Shown here: in pieces, positions 40,167-46,468 of the stretch
Position numbering within the stretch: position 1 is the first letter of the stretch
How the letters are laid out: every line of letters starts with the position of its first letter
Source: Actinosynnema pretiosum
GTDB lineage: Bacteria; Actinomycetota; Actinomycetes; Mycobacteriales; Pseudonocardiaceae
Direction of reading: 5' to 3'
Assembly: GCF_024171695.1 (NCBI RefSeq)
Contig: NZ_JAMTCF010000037.1
Coordinates: forward strand, 1 to 46,468
Length of the DNA stretch: 46,468 bases
Made by a program: the position numbers and the translations under genes
Notes under the pieces: generated by a model
Seen by the model: the letters and a program-made list of their open reading frames with translations, nothing else
What the model was told of the DNA's origin: nothing
Databases searched by the model: none

Positions 40167-40373
40167 CTAACCGCCCTCACTTTTCGAGGACGGGCAGCCG
40201 CTCTGCCTGGAGCCCCGCTCCAGCGCGGCAGCGGACTCCTCCAGCCAGTCGGCGACGACCGGCACCGGCACCTTCACTCCACTGCCGACCAGCCGTAACC
40301 GGCCCCGCTCACGGACCGCGAGCGCGGCCCTGCGCAGCAGCGGCACCGGCCCCATCCGCCACACCGTCGTCAT
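40167..40373 (-). CDS. Small hypothetical protein, third gene of a coupled operon
   Basis: The protein has 68 residues from ATG 40373, whose ATGA overlaps the stop of the preceding gene. The sequence reads MTTVWRMGPVPLLRRAALAV, then RERGRLRLVGSGVKVPVPVV and ADWLEESAAALERGSRQ, ending in a polar tail. It forms a short basic helix, a beta hairpin and a second helix, all cytoplasmic. Its reality is supported by the exact four-base overlap repeated at both junctions of the operon. Function unknown. Confidence 0.6.
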   Translation of the reverse strand: MTTVWRMGPVPLLRRAALAVRERGRLRLVGSGVKVPVPVVADWLEESAAALERGSRQSGCPSSKSEGG

Positions 40374-40987
40374 CGTCGCCCGCCCCTGCCCGCCTCGACG
40401 GGGTGGACCCGTGCGATCGGCTCCACCCCGTCGATCCTGTACTCGTCGTCGTTGGCGTAGCCGCCACCGAGCAGGTCCACCCGCTCCTGCCGGGGCATCG
40501 AGAACACCTCCACCGGGGACTTGCTGGTGTAGTGCGGGCATTGCGCGGCGGTGAGCCGGGCGCACTCCAGCGAGCACAGCGCCCCGCCGTACATCAGCAC
40601 CGCAGTGCGCGATCGGTTCTGCGCCGCCAGCACGAACACCTGCTCTCCCCTGGGCCGCCCGCACACCTGGCACAGGTCCAGGGCGAGCATCCGCTCGCAG
40701 CGCCCCTCGTCGAACTCCAGTGCGTCCCAGACCCCGCCGGACGCGGTGGCGATGACCGTGGCCGCCCACGGCGTCGGCCGGGCCCCGGGGGCGCCCGCGC
40801 TCACCGTGCCGTCCGGCTCGACGTCGAAGGCGCACCGCGAGCGACGCCGCGGCCAGCCGGGCGCCACCGCGGCCGCCGCGTCCACCACAGCGGTGTCCAC
40901 CGCACCGGCCGCGTCCGCGACGGCACGGCCCACCGTTCCTGCGCGAGGAGGAAGTCCCATCCGCGAGTTCGACTCCGGCGCGGTCAC
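40370..40987 (-). CDS. Hypothetical protein with a Cys/His putative zinc motif, second gene of a coupled operon
   Basis: The protein has 205 residues from GTG 40987 (GTGA overlap with the upstream stop). The first 100 residues are Ala-rich, followed by RRRSRCAFDVEPDGTV. The second half carries LALDLCQVCGRPRGEQVFVL, then MYGGALCSLECARLTAAQCP and HYTSKSPVEVF. The CxxC and CxxxC plus CPH pattern would bind one zinc ion, as in treble-clef or FCS-type fingers. The end (DLLGGGYANDDEYRIDGVEP) is acidic. It could be a nucleic-acid-binding protein. No family recognised. Confidence 0.62.
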   Translation of the reverse strand: MTAPESNSRMGLPPRAGTVGRAVADAAGAVDTAVVDAAAAVAPGWPRRRSRCAFDVEPDGTVSAGAPGARPTPWAATVIATASGGVWDALEFDEGRCERMLALDLCQVCGRPRGEQVFVLAAQNRSRTAVLMYGGALCSLECARLTAAQCPHYTSKSPVEVFSMPRQERVDLLGGGYANDDEYRIDGVEPIARVHPVEAGRGGRR

Positions 40988-41379
40988 CGATGCTCCCCGT
41001 CGGGCTCCTCGCCTGGGGCGAGGATCGTGCCGGTGTCGTGGTCGTAGCCCGGCAGCCACATCGACAGCTGCGCCACGGCGTCGCCCAGGGCCGTGATCGC
41101 GTCGGCCGTCTCGACCGGCGTGCGGGCCTGCGCGAACCGGTCCCACGCGTGGCGCGTCTCCAGGCCCGCGTCATGCCAGGCCGTATCCCCGCCGGCACCG
41201 CGCGCCGCGATCCGCCGGTCCACGATGCCGCCCAGAACGGGCAGCAGCGCGTCGACGATGTCGTCGGTGTCCGCGTCGTCGGCCAACCGCGGGCGGGCGT
41301 CCCGGACCGTCGAGATGGCGGTCCACACCCGCTCCCGATCAGCATCACCGAACGCGAATCCGCCCACCGCCTCATCCAT
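40984..41379 (-). CDS. Hypothetical protein, first gene of a coupled operon
   Basis: The protein has 131 residues from ATG 41379, with GAGGAG six bases upstream. An ATG at 41385 would overlap that site. It is acidic and helical: DADRERVWTAISTVRDARPR, ADDADTDDIVDALLPVLGGI, VDRRIAARGAGGDTAW and ITALGDAVAQLSMWLPGYDH. There are no membrane helices. The two downstream genes each start within the stop of the one before, so all three proteins should be made in similar amounts. It is not recognised. Confidence 0.62.
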   Translation of the reverse strand: MDEAVGGFAFGDADRERVWTAISTVRDARPRLADDADTDDIVDALLPVLGGIVDRRIAARGAGGDTAWHDAGLETRHAWDRFAQARTPVETADAITALGDAVAQLSMWLPGYDHDTGTILAPGEEPDGEHR

Positions 41380-41569
41380 GGTCATCTCCTCGTTCTACGA
41401 CAGGGGCGGCGGCGGGTGACGCCGCCCAGGCGAGCAGGGCCGCGCAGGTGCAACGAGCCGGTCGGCGGCTCGCCCTGCGTCCGCGCGGATGGCGCAATCG
41501 GCGTGCGGGCCCATCCTGCCCGGACCGCGTGCGAGCGCAGCACCATGGTCGACCTGTTCCCCGTTCGAG

Positions 41570-41776
41570 GGCCACGACCAGACAGCCCTGCACGAGCGGG
41601 TGCGCCAGGACGGCCTCGGCCTGGACCACTTCGAGAGCCGCTCCTGGACCGGCCGGCACCGCCACGTCACGCTGGCCTCGGTCACCCAGGCCATCTGCAC
41701 CCTGCCGCCAACCCGTCCAGACCACAACCACCCGCAAGAAACCGCAGCTCAACAGCACCCAACAAGGTCCTACTAG
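41570..41776 (+). pseudogene. IS701-type element, right-end fragment
   Basis: The fragment encodes the family C-terminal block (GLGLDHFESRSWTGRHRHVT, then LASVTQAIC) near 41620-41700. It ends with ACAAGGTCCTACTAG, matching the right end at 1105 except for a few bases. Everything upstream of the catalytic Glu region is lost. The terminus abuts the stop codon of the chimeric sigma-like remnant on the other strand. Confidence 0.8.
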
Positions 41777-42245
41777 GGACGGCAGCGTGGGCAGGGCACG
41801 AGTGCTCCGCTGTCGTCCTCGACGTAGCGCTCGTGTGGCGCCGGGCCGTCGCAACTGCCACACCATTCAGGCCAGTCGGCACCCGCAGGTTGCCGCGCGT
41901 GCCAAGGCCCCGGCTGAGGCGATCGAGTTGGCGTTGCCCTGCGGGCGGCCGGCGGATCGGTGTGCGGGGCCGTCTCGAAAGATTCCGACCGGTTCCGAGC
42001 GGTGGCCCGGTGCGTGGCGGCGACCTTGTGCGCGGCGATCCCGTACACGAACGCCAGGAACGGCCTGCCCTGGTCCCGGTAGTCGGACAGCGCGGTCAGC
42101 ACCACCAGGCACACCTGTTCCGCCGCCGCGAACGTCCCGTCCCGCCTGCCCACCCTCGCGCAGCAGTAACGCACCACCACAGGCCGCACCACCTCAAGCA
42201 ACGACAGCGCGGCATCGCGATCGCCCCGTACCGCCGCTGACAGCT
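41773..42245 (-). pseudogene. Chimeric fragment: partial copy of the ShbA-like sigma gene fused to a zinc-ribbon tail
   Basis: From about 42245 to 41947 the DNA is nearly the same as 28750-28440. It encodes DRDAALSLLEVVRPVVVRYC, then CARVGRRDGTFAAAEQVCLV and RPFLAFVYGIAAHKVAATHR. Relative to the intact gene 12 bases are missing, deleting DDVA-type residues at the heart of region 2. The similarity stops at SESFETAPHTDPP. A different C-terminus follows: ADWPEWCGSCDGPAPHERYV, then EDDSGALVPCPRCRP, a CxxC/CxxC ribbon of the type seen at the end of actinobacterial mobile-element proteins. It has no region 4 and no start of its own, so it cannot be a working sigma factor. Confidence 0.75.
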
Positions 42246-42920
42246 CGCCCGTCCAGGCATGGCGGGAGGCGGGGGGGTGATGCGGTGTTCCTGTGGGCGG
42301 TGTGGCTGCGGGCGGCGGCGCGGGCCAGGCGCAGGCACTGCTGCTCGGCGGCGCGGTCCAGGCCGTGCACGCGCACGCAGTGCAGGTGCAGCAGCGTCGC
42401 GAGCACCGTGTCCGGGTCGGGGGGCGTCGGAGTCGGCGGCGAACGCGTGCTTGGCTGCGGCCACCGTCGCGCCGTGCCCGAATCGACCGAGCTCCGGCCG
42501 GTAGTTCTCCAGCCTCATGGTGGCGAGCAGGCCGCGCTCGCGCAGCCCCTGGCTCCACGTGCCCAGGGCGGCCAGCACGCGGGCGCGCCCGCCGTCCTCG
42601 TCGGCGGTGGCCAGGCGCAGCCGTAGGTGGTGGCCGCCGTGGTCGTGGTAGGGCAGGAACCACCATGTCGGCGCGTGCCGGTGGTGCGGGTCGGAGTGGG
42701 CGAGCCGGTCGAGCAGGGCGGGCAGATGCCCGGTGAGCAGGGTGGTGTGCAGATTGGGGTGGGCGTGCAGTTGGGCGTGGACCCAGGGCCCGGCGCCGGG
42801 CAGGTGCGCGGCCCTCAGGTCGTGCGCGATCGGCGCCCGCCCGCGCGCCACCACCCGCCGGTGCGAACGGGGGTGTGGGTGAGGTGGATGGTGATCTCGT
42901 GGGCGTGCCCGTCGATCCAC
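42246..42920 (-). pseudogene. Thiopeptide/lantibiotic biosynthesis protein (SpaB_C-type domain), damaged
   Basis: From GTG 42920 the frame reaches the typical SpaB_C pattern: AAHLPGAGPWVHAQLHAHPN, then LLTGHLPALLDRLAHSD, PTWWFLPYHDHGGHHLRLRL, LGTWSQGLRERGLLATMRLE and NYRPELGRFGHGATVAAAKH, AFAADS. These motifs mark the peptide-glutamylation elimination or Diels-Alder-type domain of class I lanthipeptide and thiopeptide dehydratases. After FAADSDAPRPG the sense moves to another frame (VLATLLHLHCVRVHGLDRAA) and then breaks off at the sigma-like fragment near 42245. The C-terminal third is lost. No precursor peptide or cyclase gene is seen nearby. Confidence 0.75.
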
Positions 42921-42939
42921 CTCAGGTCAGCGGGGTGAG

Positions 42940-43250
42940 GGCTGGGTGCAGGGTGGCGGTGCCGCGCCGGTCCAGGTGGATGCGCAGGGGCCGGGCAGCT
43001 CAGCCGCGCCGGGCACCAGCGGGCGGGAGGGGGAGATGATCGCGCGGCCGTGGTGCAGCGCGGGCAGAAACGGCAATGCGCGCGATCGGGCCCCAGTCGA
43101 ACAGGCCCCAGCAGGCGGGCCCCGTCCCCCACCACGCCCACCAGGGGAACGTGGTGCGGGGTGTGGTGGGCGGGTCGGTGCAGGCCGCGCGCTGGTGGGC
43201 GGGGAAGCGGTCGCAGCCAAGACGCCCACGTTCCCGGTCCGGCGGGCGGT
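42940..43250 (-). pseudogene. Remnant of a lantibiotic dehydratase N-terminal domain
   Basis: Short blocks in alternating frames resemble the end of a LanB-type N-domain: GLFDWGPIARIAVSA near 43110, then ALPFLPALHHGRAIISPSRP and LVPGAAELPGP near 43070-43000. The last block is LRIHLDRRGTATLHPALTPL, ending at a TGA near 42932 just before the SpaB_C-type frame. At least two frameshifts are needed to join them. The order, N-domain then C-domain on the same strand, supports a former split dehydratase locus. Confidence 0.55.
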
Positions 43251-43276
43251 GACCACCGAACCGGGAACGTTCGAGT

Positions 43277-43625
43277 TCAGTGCGCGAATTCGAGGGCGGT
43301 GGCCAAGGCCGGGACAGGGCCCCAACCGCCATGCCCCACCGGAACCTGCACCTCGCGCTGCGGGTCGGTGAGCAGTTCATCGCCGATGGCGGGGTAGAGG
43401 CGCAGCGTGGTGGAGCCGGGGACGATCGGCACGAGCACCTCGCCCACGCGCAGGCACATCGCCCGCCGGGCCGGGACGCGCTGCTCATGCCCAACCGCCG
43501 CGTCGGCGTCCTGGCCCTCGCAGGGCTGGACGGTCGCGGCCTCGGCGTGGGCGCGGTCGACCACGACCTGCACATCGTGTCCTGCCAGCAGGGCGGCGAC
43601 GGAGGTGGCGAGGCAGTGGACATGA
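43277..43625 (-). pseudogene. Unidentified degenerate gene upstream of the dehydratase remnants
   Basis: ATG 43625 has GAGGAG eight bases upstream, but its own frame soon becomes implausible (SPPPSPPCWQD). The frame that looks coding reads LATSVAALLAGHDVQVVVDR, then AHAEAATVQPCEGQDADAAV, RAMCLRVGEVLVPIVPGSTT and LRLYPAIGDELLTDPQREVQ, ending at 43277. A frameshift soon after the start would unite them. I do not recognise the family. It precedes the dehydratase wreck on the same strand and may have belonged to that biosynthetic locus. Confidence 0.4.
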
Positions 43626-43804
43626 GCACTCCTCGGACAGTGGCGGCTGACCGGTTTCGGACGCCTCCCGCTCCGGTCGTGACGCCGCAGCGCTGGTCGA
43701 TACCACTGCCTGACAGGCGCGGCTTACAGCGCTCTCCACTTTTCAGGACGAGTTCCCGTGGGGGCGCTGGTATTTCCGGGATGATGCCAGACGAAAAGGG
43801 GAAA

Positions 43805-44809
43805 TCAAGGGGAGCGCGTCTCCGTGTCGTAGTTCGACGCCTGAAGTTTGGTTTCCGCTCTGACGAACGCTTCGAGATCGCTTTCTGGATGGAAATAGAC
43901 CTCATTTTTCGCTGCGGAAATCTGCAGCCTGTTCAGACGGTCGACGGTACTTTTCGGAACGCGTCCGACCGCAGGGTTGTTCGAATCGGTCGCGACGTAA
44001 AGCCGCCTTCCCAACGGCATCACGACACTGTCGGCGACGTCGATGCCGACACCGTCCGAAAGTCCGATTTTATCCGGTTTCCCGTGCAGGACGGACACGG
44101 CGGGAGTGTCGCCAATAAGGAAATCCTGGTCGGTATTCAGGAATTGAAGGTGTCGCCGCCCCAGGAGGGTTCGAACCTTCTTGTAGGCACGCTCCTGCAG
44201 TATCCTGAAGAGAAAGCCTTCTTCGTATTTGGCCCTGATGGGCGCTTCGAGACGATCCAAAGCCGTCTCAATCCAGCCCGTCCCGGACAGGATGAAGCCG
44301 GTTTCCTTGTCCATGTAATGGCGCAGAAGTTCGGGATGCTGTCGAACTTGACTGCGCAGCCCTTCTCGGTTCGACTCCCATGCCGCGCGGTGGATGGCGG
44401 GTGCGTCGTTGCTGCGCACCACATGCAGTGCCACCATGTCCTTGATAACCTCGATCAGTTCGGGGTATTCGAGGATCGTTCCCCTGTCGGCGGCGGCGAG
44501 CGCGTCGGGGAAGGCGTTCTCGATGCGACTCCACATCTCCTCGGCGCTCCCGGAGGCGTATTTGATGAAGTCGTCCGCCTTGCCGCACGTCCGGGGGCCG
44601 ACGATGTCCAATCGCCTGTCGGGTCGGACGATGTCCACGCGCGCGAGTGCGATGCCTTGAGGAGGCTTGTCCCATGTGAAGCGTCGCAGCAGGACCTGGG
44701 AGATCAGATGTTGTTTCCTGACGTGCCGACCGACCTCGAACGCTAGTTCAGCACGCCGTTTGTTCACCATTTCAGCGTAACTCAAGGCTTCCGGGGTCGG
44801 CTTCCACAT
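43805..44809 (-). CDS. DUF4238 domain protein
   Basis: The protein has 334 residues from ATG 44809. After the start (MWKPTPEALSYAEMVNKRRA) comes the DUF4238 hallmark RKQHLISQVLLRRFTWDKPP, then ALHVVRSNDAPAIHRAAWES, QFLNTDQDFLIGDTPAVSVL and DSVVMPLGRRLYVATDSNNP. DUF4238 proteins are widespread, often in islands, and unexplained. The QHxxxxxxLRxF start and the GDxP strand recall the family well. Base composition is clearly less GC-rich than the rest of the window, which suggests recent acquisition. It stands alone, next to the IS630 element. Confidence 0.85.
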   Translation of the reverse strand: MWKPTPEALSYAEMVNKRRAELAFEVGRHVRKQHLISQVLLRRFTWDKPPQGIALARVDIVRPDRRLDIVGPRTCGKADDFIKYASGSAEEMWSRIENAFPDALAAADRGTILEYPELIEVIKDMVALHVVRSNDAPAIHRAAWESNREGLRSQVRQHPELLRHYMDKETGFILSGTGWIETALDRLEAPIRAKYEEGFLFRILQERAYKKVRTLLGRRHLQFLNTDQDFLIGDTPAVSVLHGKPDKIGLSDGVGIDVADSVVMPLGRRLYVATDSNNPAVGRVPKSTVDRLNRLQISAAKNEVYFHPESDLEAFVRAETKLQASNYDTETRSP

Positions 44810-45269
44810 GTGTTCACCCTACAGGGCTGGAGTCGTCGGTGCGATCCGGATTCTGATGCAGGCCGGGCGCGGCAACTGGTTCGGCGTCCCGGGAATTCGG
44901 GCGCTATCCAACTTCATGATCGTTCCATTGTCCGGTGGAACCGGCCTCCGGCTCCGGGGTCGAACTGCCCTGACGGTCGCCTGTCGAAGGTGAAGGTGGA
45001 GTCACTGTCGGGACGTCGCCCTGGGGGCGGAGTCACTGTCGGGACGTCGCCCTGGGGGCAATGTCGCCCTGCCGCCTTCCAGTCCTTCGTGGCGCGCACG
45101 GACGCTCTTGTCGGGGTCGGGCGTCGTCGTCTATGACGATCAACCTGTCGCTTGAATTGGGTCACGCGTGCCGTCGGCCGAAAGTTCATGCGCCGCTCCC
45201 TCGCGCCCCTTGCGCTCGCTGTCAGGACGTGGATCTTGTAAATCCGCTGGAACCAGCCGGGATGGTCGC
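44810..45269. other. Intergenic region between the DUF4238 gene and the IS630 element
   Basis: No gene is supported here. A perfect 31-bp tandem duplication lies at 44998-45059. The left part should hold the promoter of the minus-strand DUF4238 gene. No convincing hexamers were found. Confidence 0.5.
44998..45059. repeat. Perfect 31-bp tandem direct repeat (two copies)
   Basis: The unit starts GGAGTCACTGTCGGGACGTC and ends GCCCTGGGGGC. It is repeated without mismatch at 44998-45028 and 45029-45059. A partial echo (TGTCGCCCTG) follows at once. It could be a replication-slippage product, or iterons or operator sites. No protein-coding role is seen. Confidence 0.85.
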
Positions 45270-46466
45270 TAGTGCTGCATCTCGGAACGTTGACCCGCTA
45301 ATCGGCCCGGTTGGCTGACGGTCCAGGCTGGTCCTCCCATGTCGAGCGGGAGGTGGTTGTGGGTCGTCGTCCGGAGGTGTTCGTCCGGTCGTTGTCGATG
45401 GAGGAGGGCCGGAAGCTGGCCCGGATCGGCAGGACGGCGAAGGACCCGGTGCGGTTGCGTCGGGCGATCGTGGTCCTGATGTCCGCTCAAGGGCAGTCGG
45501 TGCCTGACATCACGTCGTTGATGCAGTTCAGCGCCGATTATGTGCGTGATGTGATCCACGCGTTCAACGAGCGGGGGTTCGCGGCACTGGACCCAAAATG
45601 GAGCGGGGGACGCCCGAGGGTGATCGGTGAGGCGGTCCGGCGACGGATCTGCCTGATCGCCAGGACGTCCCCCGCCTCCCAGGGCATCACCGCGTTCTCG
45701 ACCTGGTCGCTGTCCAAGCTCCGAGCCCACCTGCTCGACCGCGGCACCGTCGCCGCGATCAGCCGGGAGACCCTGCGCCGCATCCTGCACACCGGCGGCG
45801 TGTCCTGGCAGACCACCTCCACCTGGAAAGCCTCCACGGACCCGGACTTCATGGCCAGGATGCACCGGATCCTGGACCTCTACGACCATCCGCCCGACGA
45901 CGGCCGGGTGATCTGCGTCGACGAGTTCGGACCACTCAACCTCCAGCCCCGCAAGGGCAAGACCTGGCGGCCGACCAGCGCACCACTGCGATTACGCGCC
46001 ACCTACAACCGCCACCACGGCGTGATGCACATGCTCGCCGCACTCGACCTGACCACCGGGAAGATCCACTACCGCATCCGGCGCCGCAAACGACACGGCG
46101 AGTTCCTCGACCTCCTCAAGTCCCTGCGCGCCAGGTGGCCGGGGCAGAAGCTCTACATCGTGGCCGACAACTTCTCGCCGCACCGCCATCCCGACGTCCT
46201 GACCTGGGCCGCCGACAACGACGCCGAGTTGGTGTTCCTGCCGACCTACTCCAGCTGGTTGAACTGGATCGAGGCCGAGTTCACCGCCCTGCGCTACTTC
46301 GCCCTCAACGGCACCGACCACCTCACCCACGCCGAACAGAACGCCGCGATCGCCGCCTACATCCGCTGGCGCAACGCACGAGCCCGCCCCAAGACCGGCT
46401 TCGCCACCGACTCACCCATCCGCACCTGGACCGATTACCCGACCAAGGTTGCGTGACGCAGCACTA
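45270..46466. mobile_element. Complete IS630-family insertion sequence
   Basis: The ends TAGTGCTGC (45270-45278) and GCAGCACTA (46458-46466) are inverted repeats beginning with TA, the duplicated target of this family (TA at 45270 and at 46465). The single transposase gene fills the element. It ends two bases before the end of the window. Confidence 0.85.
45359..46456 (+). CDS. IS630-family transposase
   Basis: The protein has 365 residues from GTG 45359, with GGGAGG five bases upstream. The frame is open from TTG 45311, but the extra residues are untypical. The N-terminal winged HTH is RLRRAIVVLMSAQGQSVPDI, then RDVIHAFNERGFAALDPKW. The linker HTH is ETLRRILHTGGVSWQTTSTW. The catalytic domain has the first Asp in RVICVDEFGPLNLQP, the second in KLYIVADNFSPHRHPDVLTW, and the Glu in LVFLPTYSSWLNWIEAEFTA. 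The triad and the TYSSWLNWIE signature are intact, so this copy is probably active. It is a DDE enzyme that moves the element by cut and paste into TA sites. Confidence 0.93.
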   Translation: MGRRPEVFVRSLSMEEGRKLARIGRTAKDPVRLRRAIVVLMSAQGQSVPDITSLMQFSADYVRDVIHAFNERGFAALDPKWSGGRPRVIGEAVRRRICLIARTSPASQGITAFSTWSLSKLRAHLLDRGTVAAISRETLRRILHTGGVSWQTTSTWKASTDPDFMARMHRILDLYDHPPDDGRVICVDEFGPLNLQPRKGKTWRPTSAPLRLRATYNRHHGVMHMLAALDLTTGKIHYRIRRRKRHGEFLDLLKSLRARWPGQKLYIVADNFSPHRHPDVLTWAADNDAELVFLPTYSSWLNWIEAEFTALRYFALNGTDHLTHAEQNAAIAAYIRWRNARARPKTGFATDSPIRTWTDYPTKVA

Positions 46467-46468
46467 GA

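Noticed and set aside
42815..43141. Frame containing DLRWIDGHAHEITIHLTHTP as a possible metal-dependent hydrolase
   Set aside because: The peptide is a third-frame reading across the LanB/SpaB_C junction. The neighbouring frames match the dehydratase family better.
44998..45059. CRISPR or iteron array
   Set aside because: Only two abutting copies with no spacer and no replication gene nearby.

Overview
The window is very GC-rich DNA (well above 65 percent G+C by eye, with strong third-position G/C bias) from an actinomycete. A Pseudonocardiales-type organism such as Actinosynnema or Saccharothrix is my best guess, inferred from the style of the CYP105-like P450s, ShbA-like sigma factors, actinobacterial TPR-NTPase and RHS proteins. 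No marker gene fixes the genus. Only one stable RNA gene is present, tRNA-Leu(GAG). The rest reads as a chromosomal accessory region, crowded with transposases, three tyrosine recombinases and decayed genes.

Layout. 1-2.0 kb: the right end of an IS701-type element, with an intact IS5-family element next to it in a CTAG target. 2.1-6.6 kb: a compact operon of two tandem paralogous cytochromes P450, a 3Fe-4S ferredoxin and a 14-helix MFS exporter. This fits a tailoring/export module for a small molecule. 6.6-7.5 kb: a gene graveyard (epimerase and sugar-isomerase remnants). 7.7-12.9 kb, minus strand: an RHS polymorphic toxin, whose N-terminus is split off by a G7 homopolymer frameshift, followed by two small putative immunity genes. 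13.1-15.1 kb: tRNA-Leu with its promoter, an AbrB/MazE-like regulator and a tyrosine integrase ending in a strong terminator. 15.2-19.4 kb: transposase wrecks, a foreign-looking membrane protein, a regulator remnant and a PIN-domain gene with a lost catalytic Asp.

19.4-28 kb: an uncharacterised two-gene unit, a decayed integrase coupled to a membrane pentapeptide-repeat protein, an orphan Phd-like antitoxin divergent from a second, intact integrase, and a membrane STAND-like NTPase with TPR repeats. 28.2-32.5 kb: two overlapping sigma-factor genes, a tiny membrane protein, an AlbA_2/Schlafen-type protein and a 50-residue protein flanked by perfect inverted repeats. 33-34.2 kb: a DddA-like (SCP1.201-like) deaminase toxin translationally coupled to an Imm1-like immunity gene. 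34.4-35.7 kb: an unusual fusion of Cys-rich motifs, a LuxR-type helix-turn-helix and a sigma-70 factor.

36-41.4 kb: hypothetical and membrane genes in short coupled operons. 41.5-43.6 kb: another IS701 end, a chimeric duplicate of the sigma gene fused to a zinc-ribbon tail, and wreckage of a lantibiotic dehydratase/thiopeptide-type biosynthesis locus. 43.8-46.5 kb: a DUF4238 gene of lower GC and an intact IS630-family element.

Functionally, the left part is metabolic (P450/ferredoxin/export). From about 7.7 kb on, the region resembles an island of conflict and mobility genes: toxins with immunity, NTPase/TPR and AlbA_2 proteins, alternative sigma factors and integrases. Assignments rest on motifs read by eye, and no database search was possible.
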